64,000 bases of DNA, taken from contig NZ_JBHLWN010000031.1 in NCBI RefSeq assembly GCF_042432825.1, forward strand, positions 186,001-250,000, given 5' to 3'. Source of the DNA: Gordoniibacillus chartarius (lineage in GTDB: Bacteria; Bacillota; Bacilli; Paenibacillales; NBRC-103111). Each line of letters starts with the position of its first letter. Within the stretch, counting starts at the first letter, position 1. The notes under the pieces are model-generated. The model was not told the origin of the DNA. It saw nothing but the letters and a program-made list of their open reading frames with translations, and searched no databases. This document shows positions 7,785-16,448 of the stretch, one piece after another. A program made the translations under genes and the position numbers.

Positions 7785-8834
7785 TTACGTACCGGTATGC
7801 TGCCCGTCCGGTTTTGCATCCCCCTTCTCCGCCGACTGCTCCCTCCAGCGCTGCAGCAGCCGCCAAGGCTCCTTGCGCTGCAGAAGAGAGGTAACCAGGA
7901 CAAATCCTTCTTCATAGGTCGCCACTTTATCGAACCACAGCAGGCGCAGCGCCGCGTTAAATATGACATGATCGCGATCCGGCAGCAAGTCGAACCCCGT
8001 TTCATTTTGCAGCACCCGGTGGAACCGGTCCAGCAAACGCTCAGTGGAGTCCGGAAGCAGCGGCTCGCTGTAAAATCCGAACGTCTGCGGGTCGACGATG
8101 CGCGTTTCGTCGCCATACGCCGATACGATTCGAACGTACGACGGTTTGTACAGCGGAAGCACCTCCGACCCGTGCATCCCCTCTACCAAATACGCGAGCT
8201 GATAGCCGAGAAGCGGCAGCAAGGGGGCCCACCGCTGCGCGTCCGGCGGTCCGCCGATCCCGAGCAGAAGCTGCCTTGAATCCAGAGGGTTCAGCACCAG
8301 CTCCAGATCGTCCAGCAGCGAAGCCATCCCGAGCTCCTCGCGCAGGGCGCGCAGTCTGGAGAGCGGCGGACAAACGACCGTCGGAGGCAAATAGCCGATC
8401 CGCGTTCGGACCGGCTGACCGGAGCCGGCCGTCCCCTGCGGCCCCGTATCGATACGAAGGCAGCGGAGCAGTTCAAGCTGCTGCTCCTCATCCTTGACGC
8501 TGCTCGTAATGGACTGCGGAAACCCGGCGGAGGCCAGCACAAGACTGACGGCAAGGGAGAGCAGGAACGATTGGGGGCGGACGAGAGTGCCTCCGATGCA
8601 TAGCGAATCGGGGGACGGGGGCAGGGCGCACCGGAACTGCCGAAACACTTCGACCATCGTATGCAGCTCTTCCGCCGTTTCTCCCTTCATCCGCATCGCC
8701 GTCAAGAAGGCTCCGCTTTGTCCATCGCTGGCCGTGCCGTTGGCGATAGCTGCGGCAGCGGCAGCGGTTATATCGGACGTCAGCGTCTCCCCGTTGCGGT
8801 AGGCATCCCAGACAGCTTGAATCCACTGTTTCAA
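7785..8834 (-). CDS. TrpD-like (anthranilate phosphoribosyltransferase family) protein, catalytically degenerate
   Basis: A 349 aa protein with the fold signature of glycosyltransferase family 3. The N-terminal helical domain contains SDGQSGAFLTAMRMKGETAEE. The phosphoribosyl-transfer domain has a recognisable MHGSEVLPLYKPSYVRI, aligning with the TrpD segment HGxxGLDE, and VDPQTFGF, aligning with PEDFGL. The PRPP loop GTGGDGxxT is replaced by GGTLVRPQS, and HGNRSVSS by a non-matching SITSSVKD. I infer a non-catalytic paralogue or one with altered chemistry. It lies alone between obg and the small membrane protein, away from any trp operon. Confidence 0.75.
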   Translation of the reverse strand: MKQWIQAVWDAYRNGETLTSDITAAAAAAIANGTASDGQSGAFLTAMRMKGETAEELHTMVEVFRQFRCALPPSPDSLCIGGTLVRPQSFLLSLAVSLVLASAGFPQSITSSVKDEEQQLELLRCLRIDTGPQGTAGSGQPVRTRIGYLPPTVVCPPLSRLRALREELGMASLLDDLELVLNPLDSRQLLLGIGGPPDAQRWAPLLPLLGYQLAYLVEGMHGSEVLPLYKPSYVRIVSAYGDETRIVDPQTFGFYSEPLLPDSTERLLDRFHRVLQNETGFDLLPDRDHVIFNAALRLLWFDKVATYEEGFVLVTSLLQRKEPWRLLQRWREQSAEKGDAKPDGQHTGT

Positions 8835-8933
8835 GCAATCACCCCCGAAACATCATGTTATATTTTATCACACAAATAAACCTACGATGATCCACACCGC
8901 TTTTTATGTAATATAACATAACATATGCACGAA

Positions 8934-8970
8934 GTAAAAAACCAGCCTTTCTCCGCAGAGAAGGCCGGTT
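8934..8970 (-). terminator. Intrinsic terminator after obg
   Basis: On the minus strand AACCGGCCTTCTC pairs with GAGAAAGGCTGGTT around a TGCG loop and runs into a T-tract, 10 bases after the obg stop. Confidence 0.85.
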
Positions 8971-8979
8971 ACCGTCTTC

Positions 8980-10281
8980 TTATTCTTTTTCGGAGAATTC
9001 AAATTCAAGCTCGCCGATTCGAATCGTCTGCCCATCCACAGCTCCGCGCCTGCGCAGCTCGTTGTCCACACCCATCTTGCGCAAAATGTTCGCAAACCGT
9101 ACGGCACTGTCATACCGGTTAAAGTCCGTACGCTTCGCGAGCCGCTCCACCGCAGCGCCTTCGACGATAAAGACGTCGTTCTCGCGGCGAATCGTGAAGC
9201 TGTCGTCATCGTCCTGCTCGAGCCGGTAGATTTTGCGTTCCGCCACTTCGGCCAGCTCCTCGACCGGCGGCGCCGCCGGAATCGACTCCAGCAAATCGGC
9301 CACCGCATAGAGCAGCTCCTGGATGCCTTGCTTGGTCGCCGCCGAGATCGGATATATTCGCCGATCCACACCGTCCGCCGCGAGCTTGGCGCGGAATTCC
9401 CGCAAATGCTCCTCCGCCTCCGGCACGTCCATTTTGTTCGCTACGATCAGCTGCGGCCGTTCTTCCAGCCTCACGTTATAGAGGCGCAGCTCGTCGTTGA
9501 TTTTGACATAATCCTCATACGGGTCCCGTCCCTCGGCGGCGGACATGTCGACGACGTGAACGATGACCCGCGTGCGCTCGATATGGCGCAGAAACTCGTG
9601 GCCCAAGCCGACGCCTTCGTGCGCCCCTTCGATCAGCCCCGGCAAATCCGCCATGACGAAGCTGCGTCCTTCCTCCACCTCGACCACGCCAAGGTTCGGC
9701 GTCAGCGTCGTGAAATGATAGGAGGCGATCTTCGGCCTGGCCGCGGAAACGACCGACAACAACGTCGACTTCCCGACGCTCGGAAACCCGACGAGACCGA
9801 CGTCGGCCATCACCTTCAGCTCCAGCACAACCCAGCGCTCCACGCCTTCTTCGCCCTTCTCGGCGATTTCCGGTGCCGGGTTCGCCGCCGATGCGAAGCG
9901 CGAGTTGCCGCGTCCGCCGCGTCCCCCTCTGGCAATAACGACCTCTTGACCGTGCACCGTCATGTCGGCCAAAATTTCGTTCGTATCGTCATCGATAACG
10001 ACAGTTCCCGGCGGTACGCGCACGATCATGTCCTCGGCGTTTGCGCCGTGCATATTTTTCGTTTTGCCCTTCTCGCCGCGCGGCGCTTTGAAATGCTTCT
10101 GGTAGCGGAAGTCCATCAAGGTGCGCAGCCCTTCATCGACACGAAAAATCACATCGCCGCCCTTGCCTCCGTCCCCGCCGGCCGGTCCGCCGAGCGGAAC
10201 GTGGGCTTCCCTGCGGTACGAGACGAGACCGTCTCCGCCGTCTCCGCCCTTTACAAATATTTTCGCTTTATCTACAAACAT
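8980..10281 (-). CDS. obg: Obg/CgtA ribosome-associated GTPase
   Basis: An essential GTPase linked to 50S assembly and, in Bacillus, to sporulation initiation. The 433 aa protein has the glycine-rich Obg fold (residues 1-158, including GGDGGKGGDVIFRVDEG), a G domain with the P-loop GFPSVGKST, switch region DLPGLIEGA and NKMD specificity motif, then a C-terminal OCT domain (about 345-425). A GGGGTG site precedes the ATG. It follows spo0B by 12 bases, the same order as in B. subtilis. Confidence 0.97.
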   Translation of the reverse strand: MFVDKAKIFVKGGDGGDGLVSYRREAHVPLGGPAGGDGGKGGDVIFRVDEGLRTLMDFRYQKHFKAPRGEKGKTKNMHGANAEDMIVRVPPGTVVIDDDTNEILADMTVHGQEVVIARGGRGGRGNSRFASAANPAPEIAEKGEEGVERWVVLELKVMADVGLVGFPSVGKSTLLSVVSAARPKIASYHFTTLTPNLGVVEVEEGRSFVMADLPGLIEGAHEGVGLGHEFLRHIERTRVIVHVVDMSAAEGRDPYEDYVKINDELRLYNVRLEERPQLIVANKMDVPEAEEHLREFRAKLAADGVDRRIYPISAATKQGIQELLYAVADLLESIPAAPPVEELAEVAERKIYRLEQDDDDSFTIRRENDVFIVEGAAVERLAKRTDFNRYDSAVRFANILRKMGVDNELRRRGAVDGQTIRIGELEFEFSEKE

Positions 10282-10293
10282 GTCGGCACCCCA

Positions 10294-11073
10294 TTATCTC
10301 GTCTTATCGGACTCCCGGTAAGGAAGCCGGACTGCCAGCGAGACAAGTCCTTCCTCGAGCTCGCAGGCCTCTATATATATATCTTCTACGACGGCCAGCA
10401 GCGTTTGCTCGTCGAGCTCCCGCTTCAGCTTGTCCGCGTCGTATTGACCGTTATATTCAAAATCAATGAGAAGCCCTTCGTCCTCCTTCGCCATTTCGAT
10501 CGTCATCGCGTTGGGCTCGTGGACGTATTCACGGGCATAGCGCCGGAACGATTCCAGCACATGCTTTACTGTTCTTTCGACAGCCCCATCCTCCAGCGGA
10601 AGCTCGCCGATATGGATTTCCTGCGGAAATTCAAGCTCCAGCTCAAAATCTTTACATTCCGTACGGAACGTGAGCAGGTAGGCGACAAGAGACGGGTCCC
10701 CCAGTTTGCCGAGCACACTCTCGTTGTGCAGCTTGAGTCTTATTTTTTCCATGTAAGGCGCTAAGTAATCGTATTTCTTAAGCTGTATGTACCCGGAAAG
10801 TATTTGCATATCGTTCATCCAGTCATGGCGAATATGACTGATCGTATGAACCATCTCTTGATGCAGCGTTTCCCGCTGTTCGCGCAGAAGCGCTTCAACC
10901 TCGGGGTCGACAAGAGCGTCGGCGGTGTCGGACTCAACCGGCTTCACGGCGGCAGCGGCCGGTTCCGCATTCGATTGCTGATCACGTACATCTTTGCTTG
11001 TTCGTTTGCCGAGGGCATAACCCGCCAGCGCGGTTGCCGCCAGTCCCGCTATGAACCACGGAATGTCGATCAT
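10294..11073 (-). CDS. spo0B: Spo0B-type sporulation phosphotransferase
   Basis: Spo0B relays phosphate from Spo0F to Spo0A in the sporulation phosphorelay. The 259 aa protein has the phosphoacceptor helix ISHIRHDWMNDMQILSGYIQ, in which His83 is the likely acceptor, followed by a degenerate ATPase-like C-terminal domain. Unlike the B. subtilis protein it begins with a hydrophobic segment (residues about 5-21) and a linker, so it is probably membrane-anchored. GGAGC lies 8 bases before the ATG. Its place between rpmA and obg supports the identity. Confidence 0.9.
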   Translation of the reverse strand: MIDIPWFIAGLAATALAGYALGKRTSKDVRDQQSNAEPAAAAVKPVESDTADALVDPEVEALLREQRETLHQEMVHTISHIRHDWMNDMQILSGYIQLKKYDYLAPYMEKIRLKLHNESVLGKLGDPSLVAYLLTFRTECKDFELELEFPQEIHIGELPLEDGAVERTVKHVLESFRRYAREYVHEPNAMTIEMAKEDEGLLIDFEYNGQYDADKLKRELDEQTLLAVVEDIYIEACELEEGLVSLAVRLPYRESDKTR

Positions 11074-11113
11074 AAGCTTCGCTCCGTTTCTTCAAATAGC
11101 CGCTAATGAAATA

Positions 11114-11143
11114 ATCCCCGGCGAAGTAACTTATCGCCGGGGA
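11114..11143 (-). terminator. Hairpin between rpmA and spo0B
   Basis: CCCCGGCGATAAG and CTTCGCCGGGG form a stable stem 10 bases past the rpmA stop, but only ATTATTT follows on the minus strand. It may attenuate read-through into spo0B rather than stop it fully. Confidence 0.5.
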
Positions 11144-11155
11144 CTGATGTTGACA

Positions 11156-11467
11156 TTATACTTCCGCAGTAGCGGCTACCGGTGCAGCTTCGATAGGATA
11201 CACGCTTACCTTTTTGCGGTCGCGGCCCCAACGCTCGAATTTCACTACGCCTTCGACTTTAGCGAACAGCGTATCGTCGGATCCGATGCCGACGTTCGTG
11301 CCCGGGTGAATCTTCGTTCCGCGCTGGCGGACGAGGATGCTGCCTGCCGTTACGGCTTGGCCGTCGGCGCGTTTCACGCCCAGACGCTTCGAGATACTGT
11401 CGCGTCCGTTCTTCGTCGAGCCTACACCCTTCTTCGATGCGAACAATTGAAGGTTCAATTGCAACAT
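11156..11467 (-). CDS. rpmA: 50S ribosomal protein L27
   Basis: L27 lies near the peptidyl-transferase centre. The 103 aa protein starts MLQLNLQLFASKKGVGSTKN: the Firmicute-type N-terminal extension ending LQLF before ASKKG, which the neighbouring protease Prp removes so that L27 can function. The conserved core GRDSISKRLGVKRADGQ and ILVRQRGTKIHPG is intact. It follows prp by 6 bases in the rplU-prp-rpmA operon. Confidence 0.98.
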   Translation of the reverse strand: MLQLNLQLFASKKGVGSTKNGRDSISKRLGVKRADGQAVTAGSILVRQRGTKIHPGTNVGIGSDDTLFAKVEGVVKFERWGRDRKKVSVYPIEAAPVAATAEV

Positions 11468-11473
11468 GTTCGG

Positions 11474-11809
11474 TTAACCTCCTTCGGTATGAATGTGAAT
11501 ATATGCGCTGTACGATGTTTCGATCGTTTCCAGCATGACGACCATCGATTCCAGAATGACCTGAACCCGTGCCGCTTGTTCCGAATCCAAATCCAGCGGG
11601 ACAAGCGCGTCGAGCAGGCCTACCTCCATTTCGCATGGAAGTACGACGCCCGCCACTGCCTCGACCGCATTCACGGTACCGACGGAGATGGCCGACACCG
11701 CGGCGCAGACCAAGTCTTTGCCCGGTACGTCGTATTCGGCGTGTCCTTCGATGCGAAAGGAATCGATTGCGCCGTCAGAGGGTCTACGCACAATTGTTAC
11801 TTGTATCAT
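11474..11809 (-). CDS. prp: Ribosomal-processing cysteine protease Prp
   Basis: A small cytoplasmic protease (111 aa) that removes the N-terminal extension of L27. The catalytic pair is visible: His in EGHAEYDVPGKD (about residue 22) and Cys in LVCAAVSAIS (about residue 34). It sits between rplU and rpmA as in other Firmicutes (ysxB in B. subtilis), and its substrate is encoded immediately downstream. Length and motif spacing are standard. Confidence 0.95.
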   Translation of the reverse strand: MIQVTIVRRPSDGAIDSFRIEGHAEYDVPGKDLVCAAVSAISVGTVNAVEAVAGVVLPCEMEVGLLDALVPLDLDSEQAARVQVILESMVVMLETIETSYSAYIHIHTEGG

Positions 11810-11819
11810 AGAGAGCCTC

Positions 11820-12131
11820 TTAGCCTTGGATCTTACCGATCAAAACCTTCGTGTATGGTTGACGATGGCCTTGCTTGCGACGGTAGTTTTTCTTCGGCTT
11901 GTACTTGAACACGATGATCTTTTGCTCTTTGCCGTGCTTCTCCACCTTACCGGAAACCGTAGCACCGGCAACGAGCGGAGCGCCTACGACAAGACCGTCT
12001 TCCTTGGAAACAGCCAGAACCTTGTCGAACGTAACTTCTTCTCCTTCGGAAGCGTTAAGCTTCTCAACGTAGATTACGTCACCCTCGGATACTTTGTACT
12101 GCTTGCCGCCAGTCTCGATGATTGCGAACAT
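11820..12131 (-). CDS. rplU: 50S ribosomal protein L21
   Basis: A 103 aa ribosomal protein beginning MFAIIETGGKQYKVSEGD, with the basic 23S rRNA-binding tail FKYKPKKNYRRKQGHRQPYT. A GAGGAGGTGCAC site precedes the ATG. First gene of rplU-prp-rpmA, with a gap of only 10 bases to prp. Confidence 0.98.
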   Translation of the reverse strand: MFAIIETGGKQYKVSEGDVIYVEKLNASEGEEVTFDKVLAVSKEDGLVVGAPLVAGATVSGKVEKHGKEQKIIVFKYKPKKNYRRKQGHRQPYTKVLIGKIQG

Positions 12132-12260
12132 ATAACGTGCACCTCCTCATGTCTCAGACTCGCCTCCAGCCCAGGTGACGACGCGCATGCGCGGCCGTAC
12201 TTATGGAACCCGCTTCGAGCGGTTACAGCATGACGTCAAACAAAAAAAACAGCCTTCTTT
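12132..12260 (-). promoter_or_regulatory. rplU 5' leader, possibly an L21-type autoregulatory leader
   Basis: The untranslated region upstream of rplU contains a hairpin AACCGCT-CGA-AGCGGGTT (12208-12225) and a GCGCATGCGC palindrome before the strong ribosome-binding site. Firmicute rplU operons often carry an L21 leader at this position. I infer this from position and stems only; consensus pairing was not checked. A T-run at 12240-12248 on the minus strand may also help end the rng transcript. Confidence 0.35.
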
Positions 12261-12321
12261 CATGCCTCAAGAATTGTATCACAAACAATTCGCAAGCGCA
12301 ATGCCGATTTCTGGCTGGCGC

Positions 12322-13572
12322 CTAATTTTCATGCTGCAGCTCGGGAATCGTCCGGCCTTTGCCTTGGCAATGCGGACACGTCTGCACGAACAGCTCGCTC
12401 CAATTATCGCGGGACTTGCGCCGCGTCAGCTCGAGCAGGCCCAGCTTCGTCCAGCCGACGACGTTCGTTTTGATCCGGTCTCTTCGTACCGAATCGGACA
12501 TTCGCGTCAATACGGCCAGACGGCTCGAATCGCGCTCCATATCGATGAAGTCGACGATGACGATCCCGCCGATATTCCGGATGCGGAGCAGACGGGCGAT
12601 GGTCTCCGCCGCTTCAAGGTTAATGTGCAGAACGGTTTCTTCCAAATCGATCTTTCCGGTATATTTGCCTGTGTTAACGTCAACGACAGTCAGCGCCTCC
12701 GTCTGATCGACCACCAGGTAGCCGCCGCTCGGCAGCCACACTTTGCGGCGGAACGCCCGCTCGAGCTGCTCCGTTACGCCGAACGCGTCGAAGAGCGGCA
12801 CTTCGCCGTCATGGACGCGAATGTTTGGAGCGGCGGCCGACGCACCGGGCTGAAGCAAGGCGCGCAGCTGCTCTGCCGCGGGCGCGCAATCGACGACGAT
12901 GTCCGCGACATCCTCGCGCACGAGGTCGCGCAGCGTCCGCTGCAGCAGATCAGCGTCGCGATATAGAAGACAAGGCGCCTTGGAGCTCTTTGCCGCCGCG
13001 AGCACGGTGCGCCACCGTTCCCGCAGCAGCGACAGATCGTGAAGCAAAGCCTCCGCCGGCTGCCCGGCCGACACGGTACGAAGAATGACGCCTTCCTCCG
13101 GCCGCCGCATCTCCTCGGCCAGCGCCTTGAGCCTCTTCTTCTCGCCTTCCGCTTCAATCTTCCGCGAGACGGCTACGTAAGCCGCATCCGGCATATACAC
13201 AAGCCAGCGGCCCGGTAAAGAATAATGCGTCGTCACCCGTGCCCCCTTCGTGCCGGAAGGCTCCTTGTCTACCTGGACAATCAGCGTTTGGCCCGGCCGA
13301 ACCAGCTCCGTAATGCTGGGCTTGACCGCCGGCTGCTTCTCCAGATGTGCCGGAAGCAGATCATCGATATATAAAAAAGCGTTCTTCTCGAGGCCGATGT
13401 CGACGAAAGCAGCTTGCATGCCGGGAAGCACGTTGACGACGCGCCCGAGATACAAGCTGCCTGCCTGCTGCCGCTCCAGCGGCCGCTCCATATCAAATTC
13501 GACGACGAGCTCGTCCTCCAGCAGCGCCACCCGGGTCATATCGGTGCCGCTCTGCAGTACAATTCGCTTCAT
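12322..13572 (-). CDS. rng: Ribonuclease G (Rne/Rng family)
   Basis: Endoribonuclease of rRNA and mRNA processing. The 416 aa protein has an S1-like domain (GSLYLGRVVNVLPGMQAAFVD), the catalytic magnesium-binding segment GIVIVDFIDMERDSSR, and the zinc-link motif CPHCQGKGR near the C-terminus. The start at ATG 13572 follows GAGGTGG at 5 bases; a GTG 9 bases upstream lies inside that site. It sits between spoIVFB and rplU. It lacks the long C-terminal scaffold of RNase E. Confidence 0.92.
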   Translation of the reverse strand: MKRIVLQSGTDMTRVALLEDELVVEFDMERPLERQQAGSLYLGRVVNVLPGMQAAFVDIGLEKNAFLYIDDLLPAHLEKQPAVKPSITELVRPGQTLIVQVDKEPSGTKGARVTTHYSLPGRWLVYMPDAAYVAVSRKIEAEGEKKRLKALAEEMRRPEEGVILRTVSAGQPAEALLHDLSLLRERWRTVLAAAKSSKAPCLLYRDADLLQRTLRDLVREDVADIVVDCAPAAEQLRALLQPGASAAAPNIRVHDGEVPLFDAFGVTEQLERAFRRKVWLPSGGYLVVDQTEALTVVDVNTGKYTGKIDLEETVLHINLEAAETIARLLRIRNIGGIVIVDFIDMERDSSRLAVLTRMSDSVRRDRIKTNVVGWTKLGLLELTRRKSRDNWSELFVQTCPHCQGKGRTIPELQHEN

Positions 13573-13588
13573 GAGAACCACCTCGAAG

Positions 13589-14521
13589 CTATTTTACCAC
13601 GATTAGCTCCGAAACCGAACCTCCGGGCGGCGGTTCGCGCAAATACTTCTCCACGACCCTCTGCTCGGGAACGACGGCCTGTATCGCTCCTTGCTCGCCG
13701 AGCACATAAATCAAGTGATACTTGTCCCGCAGCAAGAGCTTGACGACATCCGCCACGAGCCGCTGCCCGCTTACAACGATCGGCTGCGCCAGCGTGCCGC
13801 TGCCGATGTGGCGCGCGGCCGCCGCCTCCCGGCTCATCAGGAACCGCAAAAATTGGTAAGGAGCATGCCGCAGCAGCATCCAATTCGAACTGAACAAAAA
13901 TACGGCGATCATCAGTACATTCAATTGCAAATCTCCCGCAGCGATTCGCACCATGGCGGATACGGCCATCATTCCGCTTAGCAGGAGCCCGGCATACCCG
14001 CACCAAACAATCGTCCGCCGGTAAGGCGTCCCCGTTCCGACAAGCACCAGCAGCACTTTTCCGCCGTCAAGCGGCAAAATCGGCAGCAGATTGAACAGAG
14101 CTATCATCAAATTCGCTTCGATGAAATAGGTCCACCACGCTTCTTCAAGCACTCCTGCCGACCGCATCAGCCACGCGAACCCGATCATCCATACGTGCTG
14201 CAGCGGTCCGGCTAATGCGACGATGAGCTCCTCTTTGGCCGGCACGTTCCCGTGCTCTTCCACCTCGGCGACGCCGCCGAACGGAAGCAGGCTGATTTGC
14301 CGGATACGCCACCCGAAGCCGCGTGCGGCCGACGCATGTCCGAGCTCATGGATGAAGACGATGACGAATAAGGTAATGGTTTCCAGAAAGTATCCGGTCA
14401 GTACCGACAGCACCAGCATCACGACGAACAACGGGTGCAGCCGAATCGGCGCCCCGAGCAGCCTGACCGGCAACTGCGGCCAGAATGGCTTGATCCCCTT
14501 ACGGAACAATGGAAACCACAT
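13589..14521 (-). CDS. spoIVFB: SpoIVFB-like intramembrane metalloprotease (M50)
   Basis: In sporulation SpoIVFB cleaves pro-sigma-K in the outer forespore membrane. This 310 aa polytopic protein has the zinc motif HELGH near residue 58 and the second metal ligand in LPLDGGKVLL, then a CBS-like C-terminal region (from about 225) as in the family. The frame is open further upstream, but the ATG at 14521 (MWFPLFRKGIKPFW) already overlaps the end of spoIVFA, so the two are translationally coupled. No clear ribosome-binding site is seen; a TTG 12 bases later is the alternative. Confidence 0.88.
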   Translation of the reverse strand: MWFPLFRKGIKPFWPQLPVRLLGAPIRLHPLFVVMLVLSVLTGYFLETITLFVIVFIHELGHASAARGFGWRIRQISLLPFGGVAEVEEHGNVPAKEELIVALAGPLQHVWMIGFAWLMRSAGVLEEAWWTYFIEANLMIALFNLLPILPLDGGKVLLVLVGTGTPYRRTIVWCGYAGLLLSGMMAVSAMVRIAAGDLQLNVLMIAVFLFSSNWMLLRHAPYQFLRFLMSREAAAARHIGSGTLAQPIVVSGQRLVADVVKLLLRDKYHLIYVLGEQGAIQAVVPEQRVVEKYLREPPPGGSVSELIVVK

Positions 14522-15401
14522 CCGCCGGATTGACGAGACGGCCTTCCTTCTGAACGGCAAAATAAATCGTTCCCCCGCTGCCGTCCATGCTTGCCTTGCC
14601 GATCGCCTCTCCTCCTTTGATCCAGTCGTTCACCTCCAGCTTGCAGTCCGCAACCCATCCGTACGTTGTCTCCACACCGTCCGGATGGCGAAGCACTACG
14701 GTAAAGCCCGTCCCTTCCTTCTCCCCGGCGAACGTGACAAGTCCGGTGTCCATCGCGTACACGGGCGCATCCTGTTTGGTCGATAATAAAATGCCGGGTT
14801 TGCCGTCGCTGAAAGGATCGGCAATCGTACCTTTAACCGGCGCGAAGTACGTTCGATGTCCGGACGAATTCACTTTAATGCTTTCTTCGCCGCTGCCCTG
14901 AAAGCTCGGCAAAATCGACGTCGAGCCCCGGAAGTTCGCTTCGTACCAAGCGGTCAGCGCTTCCGTATTCATCGGCTCGATCAGCGCTGCAGTCACCCAC
15001 CTTCGGCCCGTCTGCGCCCATGGGTCATCCAGCTGAAACATCCCCCACACACCGCCGAACAGAGCGGCGCATATCAACAATCGAATGCCGAAGCGGCGGG
15101 GAGAAGTCGAGTACACAGGGCGCTCCGGCCCGTCCGGTTGCCGTCCCGCATCCCGGTAGGAGCCTTGTCCGTCCTGCAGCATTTTTTGCTTCCATACGTA
15201 TTCCGGGTCGTTCCACAAATCGTTGCGCTCACGAGCCCGAAGGTCGGCCGGCACCAGCTCGGGCGCACTCGCCTCCGGCAGCGACGGGCGGCCAAGAGCG
15301 GGCAATGGAGCCGGCACCCCGGCCTCCGGCCTCCGGTCTTGCGCATGCAGCCGTTTCAATCGCTCTTGCCTGCGCTGCTTCACGTTGTGCTTCATATCCA
15401 T
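14499..15401 (-). CDS. spoIVFA: SpoIVFA-like M23/LytM-domain sporulation protein
   Basis: SpoIVFA holds and inhibits SpoIVFB in the sigma-K checkpoint. The 300 aa protein has a charged, proline-rich N-terminus, one membrane segment near residues 105-122 (FGIRLLICAALFGGVWGMF) and a C-terminal M23/LytM domain around GTGFTVVLRHPDGVETTYGW, which lacks the complete set of zinc ligands, as expected for a non-catalytic member. AGGGGAG lies 9 bases before ATG 15401; the frame continues upstream without such a site. Confidence 0.88.
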   Translation of the reverse strand: MDMKHNVKQRRQERLKRLHAQDRRPEAGVPAPLPALGRPSLPEASAPELVPADLRARERNDLWNDPEYVWKQKMLQDGQGSYRDAGRQPDGPERPVYSTSPRRFGIRLLICAALFGGVWGMFQLDDPWAQTGRRWVTAALIEPMNTEALTAWYEANFRGSTSILPSFQGSGEESIKVNSSGHRTYFAPVKGTIADPFSDGKPGILLSTKQDAPVYAMDTGLVTFAGEKEGTGFTVVLRHPDGVETTYGWVADCKLEVNDWIKGGEAIGKASMDGSGGTIYFAVQKEGRLVNPADVVSIVP

Positions 15402-15528
15402 ATTCCCGCACTCCCCTAAGCTAAGCTCGTCATGGTTCATCCTATGACCGCTCCCGTTAGCTTAGTACAAGCATGCGGACAAGACGATTAAGCCCCCGGC
15501 ATTATTTTTTTGACGCGCATACAACGGC

Positions 15529-15562
15529 AAACCCGCACTCCCCTTCTCTCGGGCGTGCGGGT
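15529..15562 (-). terminator. Hairpin after the pirin gene
   Basis: AACCCGCACGCCC pairs with its complement near GGGAGTGCGGGTTTG, 13 bases past the pirin stop on the minus strand. The T-tract is short, so termination strength is uncertain. Confidence 0.55.
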
Positions 15563-15574
15563 TGATTCTGCCTA

Positions 15575-16432
15575 TTATTGGGGAATCGGGCCGAATTTGC
15601 CTTGCTCGTAATCTGCGTATGCCTGGACAATTTCTTCCCGGGAGTTCATAACGAACGGCCCGTAAGCCACGACCGGCTCCCCGATCGGCTTTCCGGCGAT
15701 AAGCAGCGCCCGCAGCGGCTGCTTCGCCTGGATGGTTAGTTCGGATTCGGCCGCCTCCTCCGATCTGTCCAGCCAAAGCACTTGGCCGTGCTCCCCGTAC
15801 GACTGCTCTTTGCCGAAGTGGCCATTGCCCTCCAGGATATAGAGGAATCCATTATAGTCGGCCGGCATCGGCTCCGTTAGGATCGCCTCCGCGTCCAGCA
15901 CGATTTCCACGATTTTGACGGGCTGATGCTGCAGCGTAGCTGCGGACGTATCGCCCGAAGCGCCTCCGAATACGCGGACAAAGCCGCCTTCGACGCGGCG
16001 TACCGGAGCGTCCTGCGCCTGCAGATCCTGGTAGCGCGGCTCCGTCATTTTCGCTGATTTCGGAAGGTTAATCCACAGCTGCAGGCTGTGCACCGTTTCA
16101 CCCGGCAGCGGATCCTCGGAATGGATAATTCCTCTGCCTGCGGTCATCCACTGCACGTCCCCCGGCCGCAGCACGCCGCGGCCGCCGTGATTATCCTCAT
16201 GCTTCAGACTGCCCTCCAAGACGAACGTAACCGTCTCGATGCCGCGATGCGGATGAAAGCCGAACGTGCCTTGACGGAACCAGTCTTCCATCATGACGAG
16301 GAACGGATCGAATTCCGCCCAATGCCCCGGCTCCAGCACGCGCGCCACTTGAAGATGAGAGCCGCTGCCGGGCTTCGGCGATACGCTCCAGCTTCGCTTA
16401 ATCGTTCGCTTGAACGTTGATTGCTCGCCCAT
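15575..16432 (-). CDS. Pirin family protein
   Basis: A 285 aa bicupin. The N-terminal cupin carries the pirin metal-site pattern FGFHPHRGIETVTFVLEG together with later HSED, giving the usual His/His/His/Glu iron ligands; a C-terminal pirin domain follows. Pirins act as iron-binding co-regulators or quercetinases; the role here is unknown. GGGGGGATAAGG precedes the ATG. It follows yceI by 16 bases, so the pair is an operon inserted between rodA and spoIVFA. Confidence 0.9.
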   Translation of the reverse strand: MGEQSTFKRTIKRSWSVSPKPGSGSHLQVARVLEPGHWAEFDPFLVMMEDWFRQGTFGFHPHRGIETVTFVLEGSLKHEDNHGGRGVLRPGDVQWMTAGRGIIHSEDPLPGETVHSLQLWINLPKSAKMTEPRYQDLQAQDAPVRRVEGGFVRVFGGASGDTSAATLQHQPVKIVEIVLDAEAILTEPMPADYNGFLYILEGNGHFGKEQSYGEHGQVLWLDRSEEAAESELTIQAKQPLRALLIAGKPIGEPVVAYGPFVMNSREEIVQAYADYEQGKFGPIPQ

Positions 16433-16448
16433 CCTTATCCCCCCGCTA

